This document shows positions 43,300 to 54,746 of a DNA stretch of 64,000 nucleotides, piece after piece. A program made the position numbers and the translations under genes. Source of the DNA: Diphasiastrum complanatum (Eukaryota; Streptophyta; Lycopodiopsida; Lycopodiales; Lycopodiaceae); assembly GCA_029204225.1 (NCBI GenBank), contig CM055101.1, positions 30,057,975-30,121,974 on the forward strand, given 5' to 3'. The notes below the pieces were generated by a model, which saw nothing but the letters and a program-made list of their open reading frames with translations, was not told the DNA's origin and searched no databases. Positions within the stretch are counted from its first letter, which is position 1, and the number at the start of each line of letters is the position of its first letter.

Positions 43300-43470
43300 A
43301 GGTCTAAATCCGACCGTATCCACTTATATACTTCCTAAAAGTAGTAAGGACACTATTTGTAGGCGTTGTTGACATTAAAAAATGTATCTCTAAGTAAAAA
43401 CTTCACTTTGGCCTCCAGATTGCCAAATTAACTCAACTTAACTAATTGACATTTTTCACAAACACTATAT
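43300..43470 (-). repeat. copia-T LTR fragment
   Basis: The minus strand reads TGTCAATTAGTTAAGTTG, GGAGGCCAAAGTGAAG, TTACTTAGAGATAC and AAATAGTGTCCTTAC. Confidence 0.75.
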
Positions 43471-43867
43471 AGATGTAATAAAAAATATAAGAAGCAACAT
43501 CCCAATCGATTTTGACTCATTGCCTCTCCAATAACTTGAGTAATGATTTCATATTTTTAGCATATGCAAATATGTACTCACCCTAATTGAGATAACTTTA
43601 TAGTGGTTTTCTGTATAAATTGACAAAGTTGTGATTAGAGTTCTAATAAATAAATAGATAATTTAAGTATTGCAAAAAAATCAAAATTAAAATTTGATTG
43701 ATATCAAATTCAACTTATGAGTACGAGATTACTAGAATGGGCAGAAAAACTTTGTGACAAACTTTTGTTGTTTTCCAGAAATATGAGTAGCAATTTTTAT
43801 TTGGCCTCATAGTTGAACAAAAATGATAATTTTTTCGTCTTTGCACGTAGAAACAACGTTTTATCGT

Positions 43868-44635
43868 AATTCCTCAATATCATTTAAGCTCATCTTTTGT
43901 AAGCAGGAAGATGAGCAACAAACTACATTTTGTACCTTTCGGATTTCAGATCTTGTAAGCAATTGCTTTTGATGATTTGTTTGATTGAAAGTCTCTATTG
44001 TATTTTCCTTTTGATTTTGGCTCTGACTTGTAATATGAGGACGTGCCAACGACATTTTCTAGCTGTGACAAAGAACCACTTAATTCTTGTGCAGGTTAAC
44101 TTGGATCCCTCACCTCTTCAATCTTTGTCTCATTCTCCTGAGTTGATCCTGCACCATGCAATGACTCTTGAAATTCATTAAATATAGCTCTTTTGGACAT
44201 TGGCTGACGAAGATTAACATGGGATGTGGGCCTTCTTCGAATAGGTGGAAGCTTGCTCACTTGTCGCAGAGGTTGAATCCGTGACCAAGTGGACCTCTAC
44301 CTACACTGCTTTCCAATTCTATTTTATCTGAATTTTCTGCCAAATCTTTCCAATCCAAAGAAAATGACGATGACCTAAAAGTTCTAGTAGCTTGTATGGA
44401 CGTGGTCATTTCACGATAAACAAACAGTTTGGGAATATTAGATGATGAGTGAACCAAAAAAGCCGATATTTGATTACCATTGTTGAATTGAGATCCATAA
44501 GGAGTAATATCTTGAAAAACGCCAACATTGGTAATCTCAGATGAGCTCTCTGTAGACTGATAATAACGAGCAGATACATTTGGGATGGAAGAAGACGAGC
44601 TAGAATTTTTTTCACTATTTTTCTGTTATGACGGG
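43868..44635 (-). pseudogene. gene fragment, minus arm and upstream exon
   Basis: 44230-43868 is the arm matching 42263-42615 and extends further, with SLNDIEELR after the CCSSSC cluster. Upstream, 44635-44257 encodes a Ser-rich region (SARYYQSTESSSEITNVG) and FRSSSFSLDWKDLAENSDKI. It ends GRGPLGHGFNLCDK, in a different frame from the arm. This copy is the more complete of the two. Unknown protein. Confidence 0.55.
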
Positions 44636-45119
44636 CATAGAAACAAAACCAAGTCTAGATCATTTACCAAGAGAAATGTGAATCTAAACTAACTTTGCAA
44701 ATGGGGCCTATGTTGAGCATAGACCTCAACAAAAGAACTATCCCATTAGAATAGACGAATTCCTAAAATGACAAAAACACATTGATGCACGCACTGAATG
44801 TTAAAAATGTCATCTGGTATTGTGCAACCACAGGTCCTTAAATACGAGGCACGATGGCAAGGGCACACATGGGCATCGGGCAGATGGCGGGGTGCGGGCT
44901 AGGGCAGGGTGTGGGTGGCAGGGCAGGGGCGGGCTTGGGTGCGAGAGAGCACAATGGTGGGCACGCAGGTAGTGTGGGAGCGTGTAGTGCTATGGCTAGG
45001 GCAAGAAAAACTATCGTTGCATAGTTTTTGTCATGGCACCTGCAAGACTTCCTCCTAACGTGTGAGTTATCTTTATTTACTTCTCTCTAATTTTTGTTAT
45101 TTTATTTTCTCAATCCATG
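44636..45119. other. GC-rich segment, no gene
   Basis: 44850-45000 is G-rich (repeated GGGCA/GGGCGGG words) in an otherwise AT-rich region. No ORF is supported. Confidence 0.5.
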
Positions 45120-45775
45120 CTCATCATAGTTGTCCGTGCTCAATATAGAATCATGTACTCAACATTCCATGCTTAGCATTGGATTCATAATAGGAGAGAC
45201 CTCAATGTTCAGCCCACGTGCTTAGACTAAGTAGAGAAGCTTGGTTTTACAATAGAAGTCCATGCTAAGCATAGTGCTAAAGTCCATGCCATGAATCGAG
45301 ACTTCTATGCTGACCATACACTTCTATGCCAGGAATAGGCCACTACACGTGGCATAGGAATCTATGTTGAGTACATAAGTCTATGCTCAACATAGAAGTC
45401 TATGCTCAACATAGACTTCCATGCCGAGCATAGAGTTTTTTGCTCGGCATGGAAGTCCATGCCGATAGACTTCTATGCTCAACGCAGACGTCTATGTCGA
45501 GCATAGCAGCCTATGCTCAACATAGAAGTGTATGGTCACCATAGAAGACTCGATTACTGACATGGACTTCTATGCTCAACATAGACTCTCGAGGCTCGTC
45601 ACAGACTTCTCTGTTTGGCATGGAAGCCTATGTTGAGCATAGACTTCTATGTCGAGCATAGAAGTCCAAGCCAGGTCTCAACGGTCTCGACTGACAATAG
45701 AAGTCAGAGGATAGACTTATATGCTCTGCATAAACTCTCGAGGCTCAACATGGACTTCTATGCTCAGCATAGAAG
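45120..45775. repeat. array of short dyad-symmetric repeats
   Basis: About 20-bp units of the type CTATGCTCAACATAGAAGT repeat, with variation, some 25-30 times in alternating complementarity. Clear hairpins are arms GAAGTCTATG with spacer CTCAA (45395-45419), and arms ATGCCGAGCA around a 10-bp loop (about 45421-45450). Density is highest at 45250-45775. Confidence 0.85.
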
Positions 45776-46400
45776 ACATTCAATAAATCATCTTTTAATA
45801 AAAATACTTAATTAATGCTCAAAATTTGTGAAAATTGACAAATAAAAATAATAGTTAATTTTTCCTTTTTGCTCTAATTAAAATTGAAAAATCTTCAATT
45901 TGTCTAGAAAAAGCAAATTATTAAAGAGTTTACTTTCAAATAGAATGACCTTTTTTCTAATTTTGTATGAGTTTCTTCGTTTGCAACCTTTTCAATATAT
46001 TCAATCGTCACATTGATCATGTTGAAAGTCACTTTTAAGTTCTCCAAAAAGCCAAGGGATGTTCCTATATAAGATAAGAGCAAGTTCATATTTTACTTTA
46101 CTAAGAGATTGAAGGATACGTGTGATCTGGAGGAAGCTGGAGCATGATTCATAGGGTAGGAGAAACCCTCCATAGCTGGGAGAGCTCGTGAAGGAGGAGT
46201 CCATGGACAGGTCACACGCAGTGAAGGGGAGTGGGTACTCTATGCATTTGAGTGTGTAGCGGCCACAAGGAGAAGGGTTCAGGGCACCCGAAATATCTTA
46301 GTTATTGGATTGAGGATCCAAGAGATCAATGCATAGAATCTCCCAAACTAGAATCGTTTTGGGCCATTGGATTGAAGATAGCCGTTGGGTTGAGTGAAGT
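45776..46400. other. no firm feature
   Basis: A 61-codon minus frame (45904-46089; SLGFLENLKVTFNMINVTIE) is open but unrecognised. The start of the copia-C leader lies somewhere in 46100-46440. Confidence 0.4.
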
Positions 46401-46800
46401 TTGAAGTTATTTCAAGAAGAAGAAATAGCTTAAAAACAAGAAAGGTCCTTATTTTCTTGTCCTTTAGCCTATTTGACCCAAACGAAAGGCTATAGCCTCC
46501 AAACGAAGGGCACCTGGACTATACCTGCAAGTACGGTACCGCAAAACAGAGTGATTGCAGTGGAGAAAGCGCTTAGTGGACATCAAATTTCTTTTGCCTC
46601 TTTCAGGCAGCAGGTAGTCAGGAGCGTGAGGTAAAAAGCATTTCACGTTTGAAAAGTGACTTGGCTTGCGAAATGCCACCTAAGCGGTGGGACGCCCTAG
46701 TATGAAATTCTAACAGGTCATTAAAACAAGCTATTGACATTGCCATTGTACTCAAAACACGTCTTTTAGCCCATGGTTGCAGTTTAAGGCAGTTTTGGGA

Positions 46801-46968
46801 TGGCAAACATGGGAGAGTCCATTTTGAACAAAAATAGCAAATTGGATGGGATTTCCAACTATGCAGTGTAGAAATTCAAAATGAAAAAGATACTGATAGA
46901 GAAAGAATTGTGGGATGTCATCACAGGTGATGAGAGAAGACCGCCAAATGAAGCAATTGTGGATGATA
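46801..46968 (+). pseudogene. copia-C Gag N-terminus
   Basis: ATG at 46801 (MANMGESILNKNSKLDGISN). After a stop at 46870, KFKMKKILIEKELWDVITGD follows. This is the same gag start as copia-E. At about 46966 it fuses to GAG-pre-integrase sequence, so the rest of gag, the knuckle and the protease are deleted. Confidence 0.85.
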
Positions 46969-47640
46969 TAAGGGAGCCCAACACTAAATTGTATAGGTTG
47001 AATGCTACAATCAAGGGGCAACATGGACTTATCTCATCCATTCCATCGCAAACTGAATTGTGGCATAAAAGGCTTGGTCATTTGAACCTAGGAAGCCTTA
47101 GCTTGATGAGGAAATTGGAAATGGTGAGAGGATTGCTTATGATAGAAGACCACTTGAAGATAATGTGCGAGTCATGTTTGTATGGGAAGCAACATCGAGA
47201 GAAGTTCAATAAAGGTGGTGTTGCAAGGGCAAAGAATATCCTGGATTTGATCCACACAGATCTATGTGGGCCTATGAGGACTATGTCCTTAGGTAAAGTC
47301 TTCTATTTTATGACCTTCATTGATGATATGTCACACAAAAAGTGGATTTACTTCTTGAAGAAAAAATGCATTTGCCACTTTCAAGAGCTTTTGGTCACAC
47401 ATCAAACAGGTAGGAAGATCAAAGTTCTAAGATCATATAGTGGAGGCAAGTACAAGTCTATTGACTTCAATGATCTTTGTGATCAATGTGGGATCAAAAG
47501 ACAATTTACGTAAGCTCATACTCCTGAACTCAATGGTGTAGCTGGGCGCAAGAATCGTAAAAGTGTGAAAAGTGCCAGATCTATGCTAGCTGAGATGAAG
47601 CTAACAAAAGATTTTTGGTCAGAAGCATGCACAGTACGGC
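46969..47640 (+). pseudogene. copia-C integrase
   Basis: TELWHKRLGHLNLGSLSLMR (GAG-pre-integrase), CESCLYGKQHREKF, LDLIHTDLCGPMRTMSLGKV (first Asp present) and [32 protein letters not shown] has Tyr at the second catalytic Asp. TPELNGVAGRKNRK has Gly at the catalytic Glu. A stop lies at 47512. Two of three catalytic residues are lost. The open frame 46881-47513 covers most of it. Confidence 0.9.
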
Positions 47641-48330
47641 AGTCTATCTTCGAAATAGAAGTCCTACCATTGCCATACCAAAGTTAGCACTTGAGAAGGC
47701 ATTCACGCTGCACACATCCAGTGGGAAAGATGGTACATTGAGGATACCTACTGATGATGATCCATTCATTGACTTTCATAGTGATGCACATGAGGATACA
47801 CCTCATGATACTACTACTCAACCTCAAGAGACAGGTTGGAGAGGTAGAGATAAACCTTTTGGTGCAAGAAGGATTAAAGTTGTAGGTGACAAACGCAAGG
47901 AGAAGGATGTACCGTGGGATACATTTTCTCCAGAAAGCGGTTCACCTGATAGGAAGCTCTCTAAGTGGTTTGAGACATTGATGGAGAGCCACGACATGGA
48001 TGACTTTCTAGGATCACCTAGCCAGGAAGAGCTACGAAGATCAACAAGAGAAAAGACACAACCTGAAAGGTATGAAACAAATTATGCTCTCTTATCTAGC
48101 ATTATTCAAAGCAAAGAACCTTCGAACTATGTTGAAGCAAAGGATGATGACATTTGGCTCAAGGCCATGGAAGAAGAGATGGAGTCAATTGCTAAGCATA
48201 GCACATGGGACTTAGTGGAACCACCAGTTGGCAAGAAACCCATTGGTTGTAAATGGGTATACAAGACTAAGTACCATGCAGATGGAAGTATAGCAAAGCA
48301 CAAAGCTAGATTGGTGATCAAAGGGTATGT
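47615..48330 (+). CDS. copia-C integrase tail and RT start
   Basis: AVYLRNRSPTIAIPKLALEK, a small deletion (the FGCxAYVH region is missing), then the acidic and basic linker. VPWDTFSPESGSPDRKLSKW and LRRSTREKTQPERYETNYAL follow. RT begins WLKAMEEEMESIAKHSTWDL and KPIGCKWVYKTKYHADGSIA, then KARLVIKGY. At 48331 the G1 LTR interrupts it; the annotated frame runs on 20 residues into the LTR. Confidence 0.9.
48326..48330. other. G1 target-site duplication, left copy
   Basis: TATGT next to the left LTR; the right copy is TATGC at 58322-58326. Confidence 0.85.
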
Positions 48331-49030
48331 TGTAGTGGGTTTCTTTCCTGGCCTAACCTCAAACCACGATCTAGTCAATCTAGCATCAACGAGATGAAGT
48401 TAGTTGTCACACGTAGGTTCGTTCCCATGAGAGCGATAGTGTAATTCAGATTTCAACATGAATGGAGGATTCATATCCAAATCTAACATCCATTAACCCT
48501 ACGATCCATTAACACTACGATCCACAACAAAGATAGCTTATCCTTTCTCTCTCATAAAAGGTATAATAACACACAATACCATTAACAATCATATCCAACA
48601 ATTAGCAAACCCAAAGAAAGAATGAGAGATGGAGGAAAAGTGATAGAAAGCAAGGACATATATCAATCCATTTGTGAAGAGAACCAATCTGTTTTATTGA
48701 AATGAGGAATTGAACATGAGGAGCAACTCGAGTTGGTCCCTTTTTATAGTAGAGAGGAGGACCCTGGCCTCTGAATTCTATTAGTCCATTTTTGCCTCCT
48801 TAATTATTCAAATTTAAAAAAGAGCAAGAACCATCCAATTTCACTAACTTGACATGTAGGCCCTGTGACATCTAAAGTCCCACAACAAGGCCTAAAGTCC
48901 TTTTATTGACTTTCTAATTAATCCAATCTCTATGTGATCATCAGGTTGGACTTACACATTTAGGGTGCCAAATCCCTCTCACTTATTAACTAGGGTTAGG
49001 ATTGTCCTGGGATCCGCAAACCCTCCAATA
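48331..49030 (-). repeat. gypsy-G1 3' LTR
   Basis: 700 bp, TATTGGAGGG...CCCACTACA on the minus strand (first TG mutated to TA). TATAAAAA on the minus strand at 48741-48748. Preceded by a purine tract GGTGGGGGATAC (complement of 49031-49042). Confidence 0.9.
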
Positions 49031-49259
49031 GTATCCCCCACCAAAATTGGTGGCGGTCCCACAACACCTACTAGGTGTAGTTATTGGAGACTCTTATTGG
49101 CTTCGTGCCGAATCTTGATTAAATGGTACTGCACCTTCTCCATAAAGTTGAGACGTGTATTATTAAAATCTAAATTGTGTGGCAGAAAACAATGATGGGC
49201 TCCGGCAATCCACTTTGAGGTTGTCCATGATGTGAAGCATGATTCCCAAGAGCCTCCCA

Positions 49260-51887
49260 TCATTGCTTATCTGGATCAAAAGCTAGAGGAGGGGGACAAT
49301 CGTCCCATCTGGTTGCCACTGATGCCAACAGAGTTAGATCTTTTGCAACTAGTTCTAATTGTCGCACAGTCGGATCTGGAGAGTGAACATACTCTCTCTG
49401 GTACGCTTGTAAAGCCCGGTGGAAGTCCACTGATATTGTCCAACTGTAGAGCTGATGGATGATTGGCCAATTGGGCGCATGGATGGTGATTTTGCCCATT
49501 GTCAATCCCAAATCTTTCCATTTATTCCTTCTCGGCATTGGCACATAATAAGGATCGACCCGCAATTGGCGAGGGCTGGTGACGTAACTCCTGATTGATT
49601 CCGGAGTTTTCTAAAAAATGGTAATTTTCCATGCTGACTGGTCTCCCAATGTAGGTATTTTGTCCAAATCTTTGTCGGTCTCTATCTCGGAGGTCTCAAA
49701 CTTCAAAACCCAACCACCACGCGAGGACTCATGTGGATGTTGCTTTAAGAAAGTTTGGATGTGGTCCTCGACGCTAATGGGCCTTCTGAATAGAGGTGTG
49801 GCCCTTGATGAGGATGGACCTGCTTGCACTGCCGATAAAATTGGTAGTTGTTCTGGTATTTTTGGAGCTCTCCCCTGGTCCATGCCCGAATCTAACCATG
49901 TATCCATTGGTACATCTTCTTGGCGCATAGGGGAGAATTGCGGCATGACCGGTACGGGCATTTGTGGTCCAGCCTCCAATACCCAAGCGACTGTTTTTTC
50001 ATAGGCGGTGATGGTTTCTTTAGCCTTTGCCAACTCGGTTGAAGCTGCTCCTTTGAACCTGTCAAAGCTGCCTTGGAATTCCTTAAGGGACACTTTGTAT
50101 GTTTTCACTTTCTTAAACAAATACATGATCTTCGTCGGTGTGACCGGATGTTTTGGTATTTGCATCTGAAGATACACATCATGCTCAAGGGTGGTCACAT
50201 CCAATTCACCTTGGAGATGCGTGCGATCCTGCTCCGCCATCTACAATTGACCCTTCAGCAGTTGCACTTGTTGTTTTGCATCTTGCACGACCTTATGCAC
50301 CTGATCCTGTGCGGTTGTCAGGGCATTTTGCAGGGAGTTGACGTATTCTTCCAGGCGATCAGCCTGTTGCTGGGCCAATTCTTTTCAGCTTCAAACTTGT
50401 CTTCATGCTGCTTGGCAATCTTCCACTCTCGATCCAGCTGGACAATCTTCTGGCTGATCAGAGTGTTTTCGAATCCCATATCTGAAATTCTCTGCTCCAT
50501 TTCTTTCTTCTTATCTAGCATAGACTGGATCACTTGCACAAGGTTTGAGACCAAACCGAGAGCATAACCAAAATCTACTATCGTGGAGGCGGCAGCAGCA
50601 GGAGGACCCGATGGTATTGTCCTTGGTTGGCGTGGAATAGGTGCCAATACTTCTTCTACTTCAAAAATATCTTCTTCCTCGAAACCCTCAAGCATGGTGG
50701 CGTCGAACTACTTCGGTGATTTCATAGCTTGGTCGACCCGAAGTGCGGCTAGGCTATCATCAATGTGAGGTTGCTGGCTTACATCTTTAACACCGACAGT
50801 AGTGTCATGGATTTGTTTGAATCCTCTTCCAGGGGATTGGAGGTCAAAGGGCGCAGGGCTCTAAGGCATTTCAAAAATTTTGACGGTCCCAAGGGGATCT
50901 GAATCATCGAACATATCCATGAAAAACTATGTGTTTGGTGAAGTAGCTTCGGTGTGGGAGGGTGAGGCGGCCTAGGCAGCTGTGATGGGAATGGTAGCCC
51001 CAATGGTGACAAACTGTTTTTGAGTGGAAGCAGAGGCGAGGGAAGCATCAGAGGAGGGGGGAATAGGAAGTTCAGTGCGAACAACAGCAGGGGGTGAAAG
51101 CGCAGCTGATGATGTATGCCTAGTGCGACATCGTGACGCGAAAGGCGAGTCAGGAATGACGATCTCGTTGTGTGGACGACGTCGAATATGAGAACTCGAG
51201 GCCTAGTGAGACGACTCGGCCGATGCTTCTTCATAAACAGAAAGCACAGAATCCAAGTGGAAGCCATGGATTTTGTTTTCTAGGTGAGAGACATCTAGAA
51301 GAGACAATAATGAGCCAACAGCGAACTGCTACTTAGTATTGCTCATAATAGCTCGCTTGAGCTCACCAAAAACAGTCTTGAACCAGTTATGTGGTTCAAG
51401 AGGGGCTTTGGCCAACTTAGTATACGAGTCAACTATCCTATGGAGGATATGTGAAGTGATGTGGTCTTTCTTGAGGTTTCCAACCATCAGAAAGCTGTTC
51501 AGTAATTGAGCAGCAACGTGTCTGGAAGGCTCAGTGATGGCTTCAAGGAGGTATCCATCGTTGGTCCAGTGCAGATCATTGGTGAGGTCAATGTAAGGCT
51601 TGATGGCCTGTTTGTCCTGCTTATGATTGGGTGACGTTGCAAAGTGCTATAAAATTTGGATTTCTCTTCCTTCCACGTACTAAAGGCAAGAGTGATGAAA
51701 TCCATGTTGATTTTGCCAGAAAAGGCTCTCTCATGAATACCTATCGTGGTAAGCAGAGGTTCCGCAAGGGTCATCCACTGAGTGACCATGCTTGTGCTAG
51801 GAAGCATCATGATGTCCGTTGCAGATGGGACATCACGATGGATAGTATAACGCGGAGACTGGGAAGTATTAGTAGAAGACATGGTGA
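49260..51887 (-). pseudogene. gypsy-G1 extra 3' ORF (long, coiled-coil)
   Basis: Minus-strand reading begins MSSTNTSQSPRYTIHRDVPS (51887) and continues almost collinearly for ~870 codons, with frameshifts near 51640 and 50380 and scattered stops. Segments in order: VTQWMTLAEPLLTTIGIHER; LLEAITEPSRHVAAQLLNSF; APLEPHNWFKTVFGELKRAI; a Ser/Pro-rich region; MLEGFEEEDIFEVEEVLAPI. A coiled coil follows (LDKKKEMEQRISDMGFENTL, QLDREWKIAKQHEDKFEAEK, LEEYVNSLQNALTTAQDQVH). Then comes TWLDSGMDQGRAP, and finally DPYYVPMPRRNKWKDLGLTM. Function unknown; such ORFs between integrase and 3' LTR occur in Tat/Athila elements. Confidence 0.65.
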
Positions 51888-52095
51888 TTAGAAATGAAAC
51901 GTAAGACGCGTGAAAGTATATCATAAAGCAGTTGAAGAAGTTTGGAAAGCTTTGGTCACGGGAAAAATTAGCAAGAGCTTCGCTAGCACAAGTGAGAAAT
52001 GAATCGAATTCAGCCAACTTATAGGTGAATTTGGTCGGTCCATTACACTGAATACAAGTTTGGTTGATTAGTTCTGAACAAAAATTTGCAGGCAT

Positions 52096-52785
52096 GTACA
52101 GTACTGTGAAAATAGGCTATAAAAATCTCGACAAAGGTTTATGGGGATCTGAACCTATCAAGCAAATTTTTACAGGTCTGGCGAAGGATGAACCTTCGCC
52201 CAGGAGGGTCCTTCGCCCAGGTACTGTCATAAATGCATTTTTTCACAATCTGAACCTATGGATAGCCTAATTTTGACATTTTAAGATCATCTAGCAGGTC
52301 GACGAAGGTTCATAATGAGGTTAGGTTGCTCAACAAAGGTTCCTAATTTTGACATTTTAAGATCATCTAGCAGGTCGGGAAAGGTTCATAATGAGGTTAA
52401 GTTGCTCGGTGAAGGTTCCCAAAATGGCATATTATTGATCCTTTACCTGACTCAAAAACTGGATTTTTCCTGGACAGGAATCTTTGCCCAATTCAAATTA
52501 GATAAATCTGAAGTGGATGTACAGTCCGAGAGCTCAGCGAAGGTTTCTGATACTGTATAGGCCAAATCTGACCAAAACAATGATTTTCAAGTCATTTTTG
52601 ATCAAAAAATACTGTTTTTTCTTTCTCCCATGCTGATGACTTTCTGACTTTTGCTCATCAGTCTTTTCTCAAATTTTTTTTAATTTTTTTTAATTTCTTT
52701 TCAACTGTCTTTTTTCAAAAAACTCAGCAATTTAAATACTGAAAACAAAAATTGAAAAACAAATAAAATTAAAAAACCATTGAGA
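52096..52785 (-). other. gypsy-G1 spacer between integrase and 3' ORF
   Basis: No ORF. The phrase AATTTTGACATTTTAAGATCATCTAGCAGGTCG, shared by two copies, makes a ~65-bp tandem duplication at about 52270-52400. Repeated GGCGAAGGTTC-like words also occur in the leader. Confidence 0.6.
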
Positions 52786-53679
52786 TCAGGCTTGCTGAAT
52801 TGGCGGGGCAGGCTGCCAAAACTTGCGTAATCGGCTGTCATTCACAAGAGTATTAAATCGTTTTCCATCCAAGTGCTCAATAATGATTGCGCCATAGTTC
52901 AGAATTTCCTTCACTTTATACAGGCCTACCTCGGTAAACTTCAACTTTCCCTTGATCACCTTGGTTTTGTACATCAATGCAAGATCTCCTGGTTTCAGAT
53001 CCTTTTTGTGCAATTGACGATCATGCCATGCCTTGCGGCGGGCTTTCTCTGTTGCTAACGCATGAACTGCCATCAATCGGGTTTCACATAATTTGTGCAA
53101 CGCTTCATGACGGAGTTGTATAGACTTATCATCGTTTAATCGTTCCATTGCTGCTATGCGTAAGGATGGAAGTAAAAATTCAAGTGGCATGACAACATCT
53201 TGACCATAAACCAGTTGAAAAGGTGTTTGATTTGTACTATTTTTGTAAGCGGTTCTGAATGCCCAGAACGCTGCATACAGTTTATGTTCCCAATCAGCCC
53301 GACTTTCTTCAACTGTCTTTGTCATAATGGTGCAGAGAATCTTATTGGAAGATTCAACTTGGCCATTCCCTCTGGGATAGTAGCGAGTGCTTAATCTGTG
53401 TATAACAAAAAATTCTTCCAGTAAGCACTTTATTGTTTTATTAACAAAGTGTGTACCCGGGTCACTAACAATCTCGATCGGACATCCAAATCTGATTATA
53501 ATATTTTCATATAGAAAGTTGGACATAGATTTCGCATCAACAACTTTGACAGCTTTGGCTTCAACCCACTTGGTCATATAATCAGTTGCTATGATAATGT
53601 ATCGGGCCTGAGATCCTTGCATGGCAGGGTGAATAGGACCAACATAATCTAGTGTATAACGTTTAAAATGCTTGGGCAT
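52786..53679 (-). CDS. gypsy-G1 integrase
   Basis: 297-residue open frame. TLDYVGPIHPAMQGSQARYI carries the first catalytic Asp. CPIEIVSDPGTHFVNKTIKC carries the second, and GNGQVESSNKILCTIM the Glu at the correct distance (D,D35E). FWAFRTAYKNSTNQTPFQLV, YGQDVVMPLEF and the C-terminal DLKPGDLALMYK...GKLKFTEVGLYKVKEIL region follow, the last like the usual GPY/F module. The N-terminal zinc-binding HHCC region is missing. This is the best preserved enzyme in the window. The formal ATG is internal to a polyprotein. Confidence 0.92.
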   Translation of the reverse strand: MPKHFKRYTLDYVGPIHPAMQGSQARYIIIATDYMTKWVEAKAVKVVDAKSMSNFLYENIIIRFGCPIEIVSDPGTHFVNKTIKCLLEEFFVIHRLSTRYYPRGNGQVESSNKILCTIMTKTVEESRADWEHKLYAAFWAFRTAYKNSTNQTPFQLVYGQDVVMPLEFLLPSLRIAAMERLNDDKSIQLRHEALHKLCETRLMAVHALATEKARRKAWHDRQLHKKDLKPGDLALMYKTKVIKGKLKFTEVGLYKVKEILNYGAIIIEHLDGKRFNTLVNDSRLRKFWQPAPPIQQA

Positions 53680-53699
53680 ATCATGATGGACTACATCTG

Positions 53700-54400
53700 C
53701 TTGTTCTTTTTCGAAAGGACTTGTCTTGGATCTTCGCTTAGCCTTCTTAGTAGAAATTGATCATGGAGGTGATGACTTCCGAGACAATGATGTCTTGCTA
53801 GAATTTTGACTTGTAGAATCATCCTCGACATTTCCTTTGTCTTTATCTAGTAAGGGTGGCACATTCTTTGATTCAATCTTTTGAGGGGGATTTTCCCATT
53901 TTGGGACCCTATAATAACGTTGCTTAGCTTGTTTCTTCGTCATTGATCTTGTGATCCTATCTTCCTTCAATATAACGGCTTTAGGCGGTTTATTGTTGGT
54001 TCATCAAGAACCTAACGCACTCCAAATGTGGTCGGATCCATATGATTTAGAATCTGCTCATCCGTAAGTTCAGCATTACCATCATAAGTCAAGGCATGAC
54101 TCACAAGTATGAGATCATCCTCAATCGGATCTGGTATAGGTTCGTTGATATCCAAGCTACATTCAACATGTTCAGTGGAAACATGATTGGTGTATCCAAA
54201 GTTTGATCTAATAATGAAATCTCACTCAAATCTGATTGATTATCTTGTTGACACATATATCATGCGGTACAATCAATCATTGCAAGAGCTTCATTCCAGC
54301 TGACGATATCCGTTTCAAAATCGTAATGAACTTCCAATTTTTTCTCTGGATGATCACAAGTGTGATCCGTTGTTGACGAATCATCATCTTCTTTTTGAAC
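53700..54400 (-). pseudogene. gypsy-G1 RT/RNase H gap region
   Basis: Only a basic open frame (53761-53970; TRSMTKKQAKQRYYRVPKWE) and a frameshifted region remain between protease and integrase. No RT motif (LDL, FGL.NAP, Y.DD) was found on either strand, so ~1.5 kb of RT/RNase H coding sequence is absent. Confidence 0.75.
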
Positions 54401-54746
54401 CACTGGTTTCATAGTCCAAGTTGTAGGATCAACTTTAACTGCATGTTCACAATTTTCAAAAGTGATTTTTCCGGTACCCCAGTTATGAATTACTTGCGCA
54501 ACTCGTAACCATGGACTCCCAATAGAACTCGATAGACATTTGGTGCTTCTGGTAAGTCCATCACTACAAAAGTAATGACGAATTGTACTCCCGCAATTCT
54601 GACAGGTATATCTTCAACCATTCCTCATGGACGAACTGTCATTTGATCAGCTAGCATAATAGCAAAAGTAGTAGGCTTGATCTTTGTAAGGCCCCATTTT
54701 GCACATAGCTTTGTAGAAATCAGGTTAACTCCTGAACCGCCATCTA
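54400..54746 (-). pseudogene. gypsy-G1 protease
   Basis: VIDGGSGVNLISTKLCAKWG is the active site with DGGSG in place of a simple DSG. FAIMLADQMTVRP, a stop, GMVEDIPVRIAGVQFVITFV and YRVLLGVHGYELRK follow. The order (active site, LADQ, VLLG) is that of gypsy retropepsins. A stop at the end of the preceding frame separates it from the 304-residue frame. Confidence 0.8.

Noticed and set aside
45120-45775. CRISPR-like array
   Set aside because: Repeats are degenerate, have no unique spacers of constant length and the DNA is eukaryotic.
46464-47041. Minus-strand ORFs of 60-90 codons
   Set aside because: Antisense to the copia-C leader and gag/integrase.
49618-50567. Plus-strand ORFs of 128 and 164 codons
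   Set aside because: Antisense to the G1 extra ORF, which has the coherent, coiled-coil reading on the minus strand.
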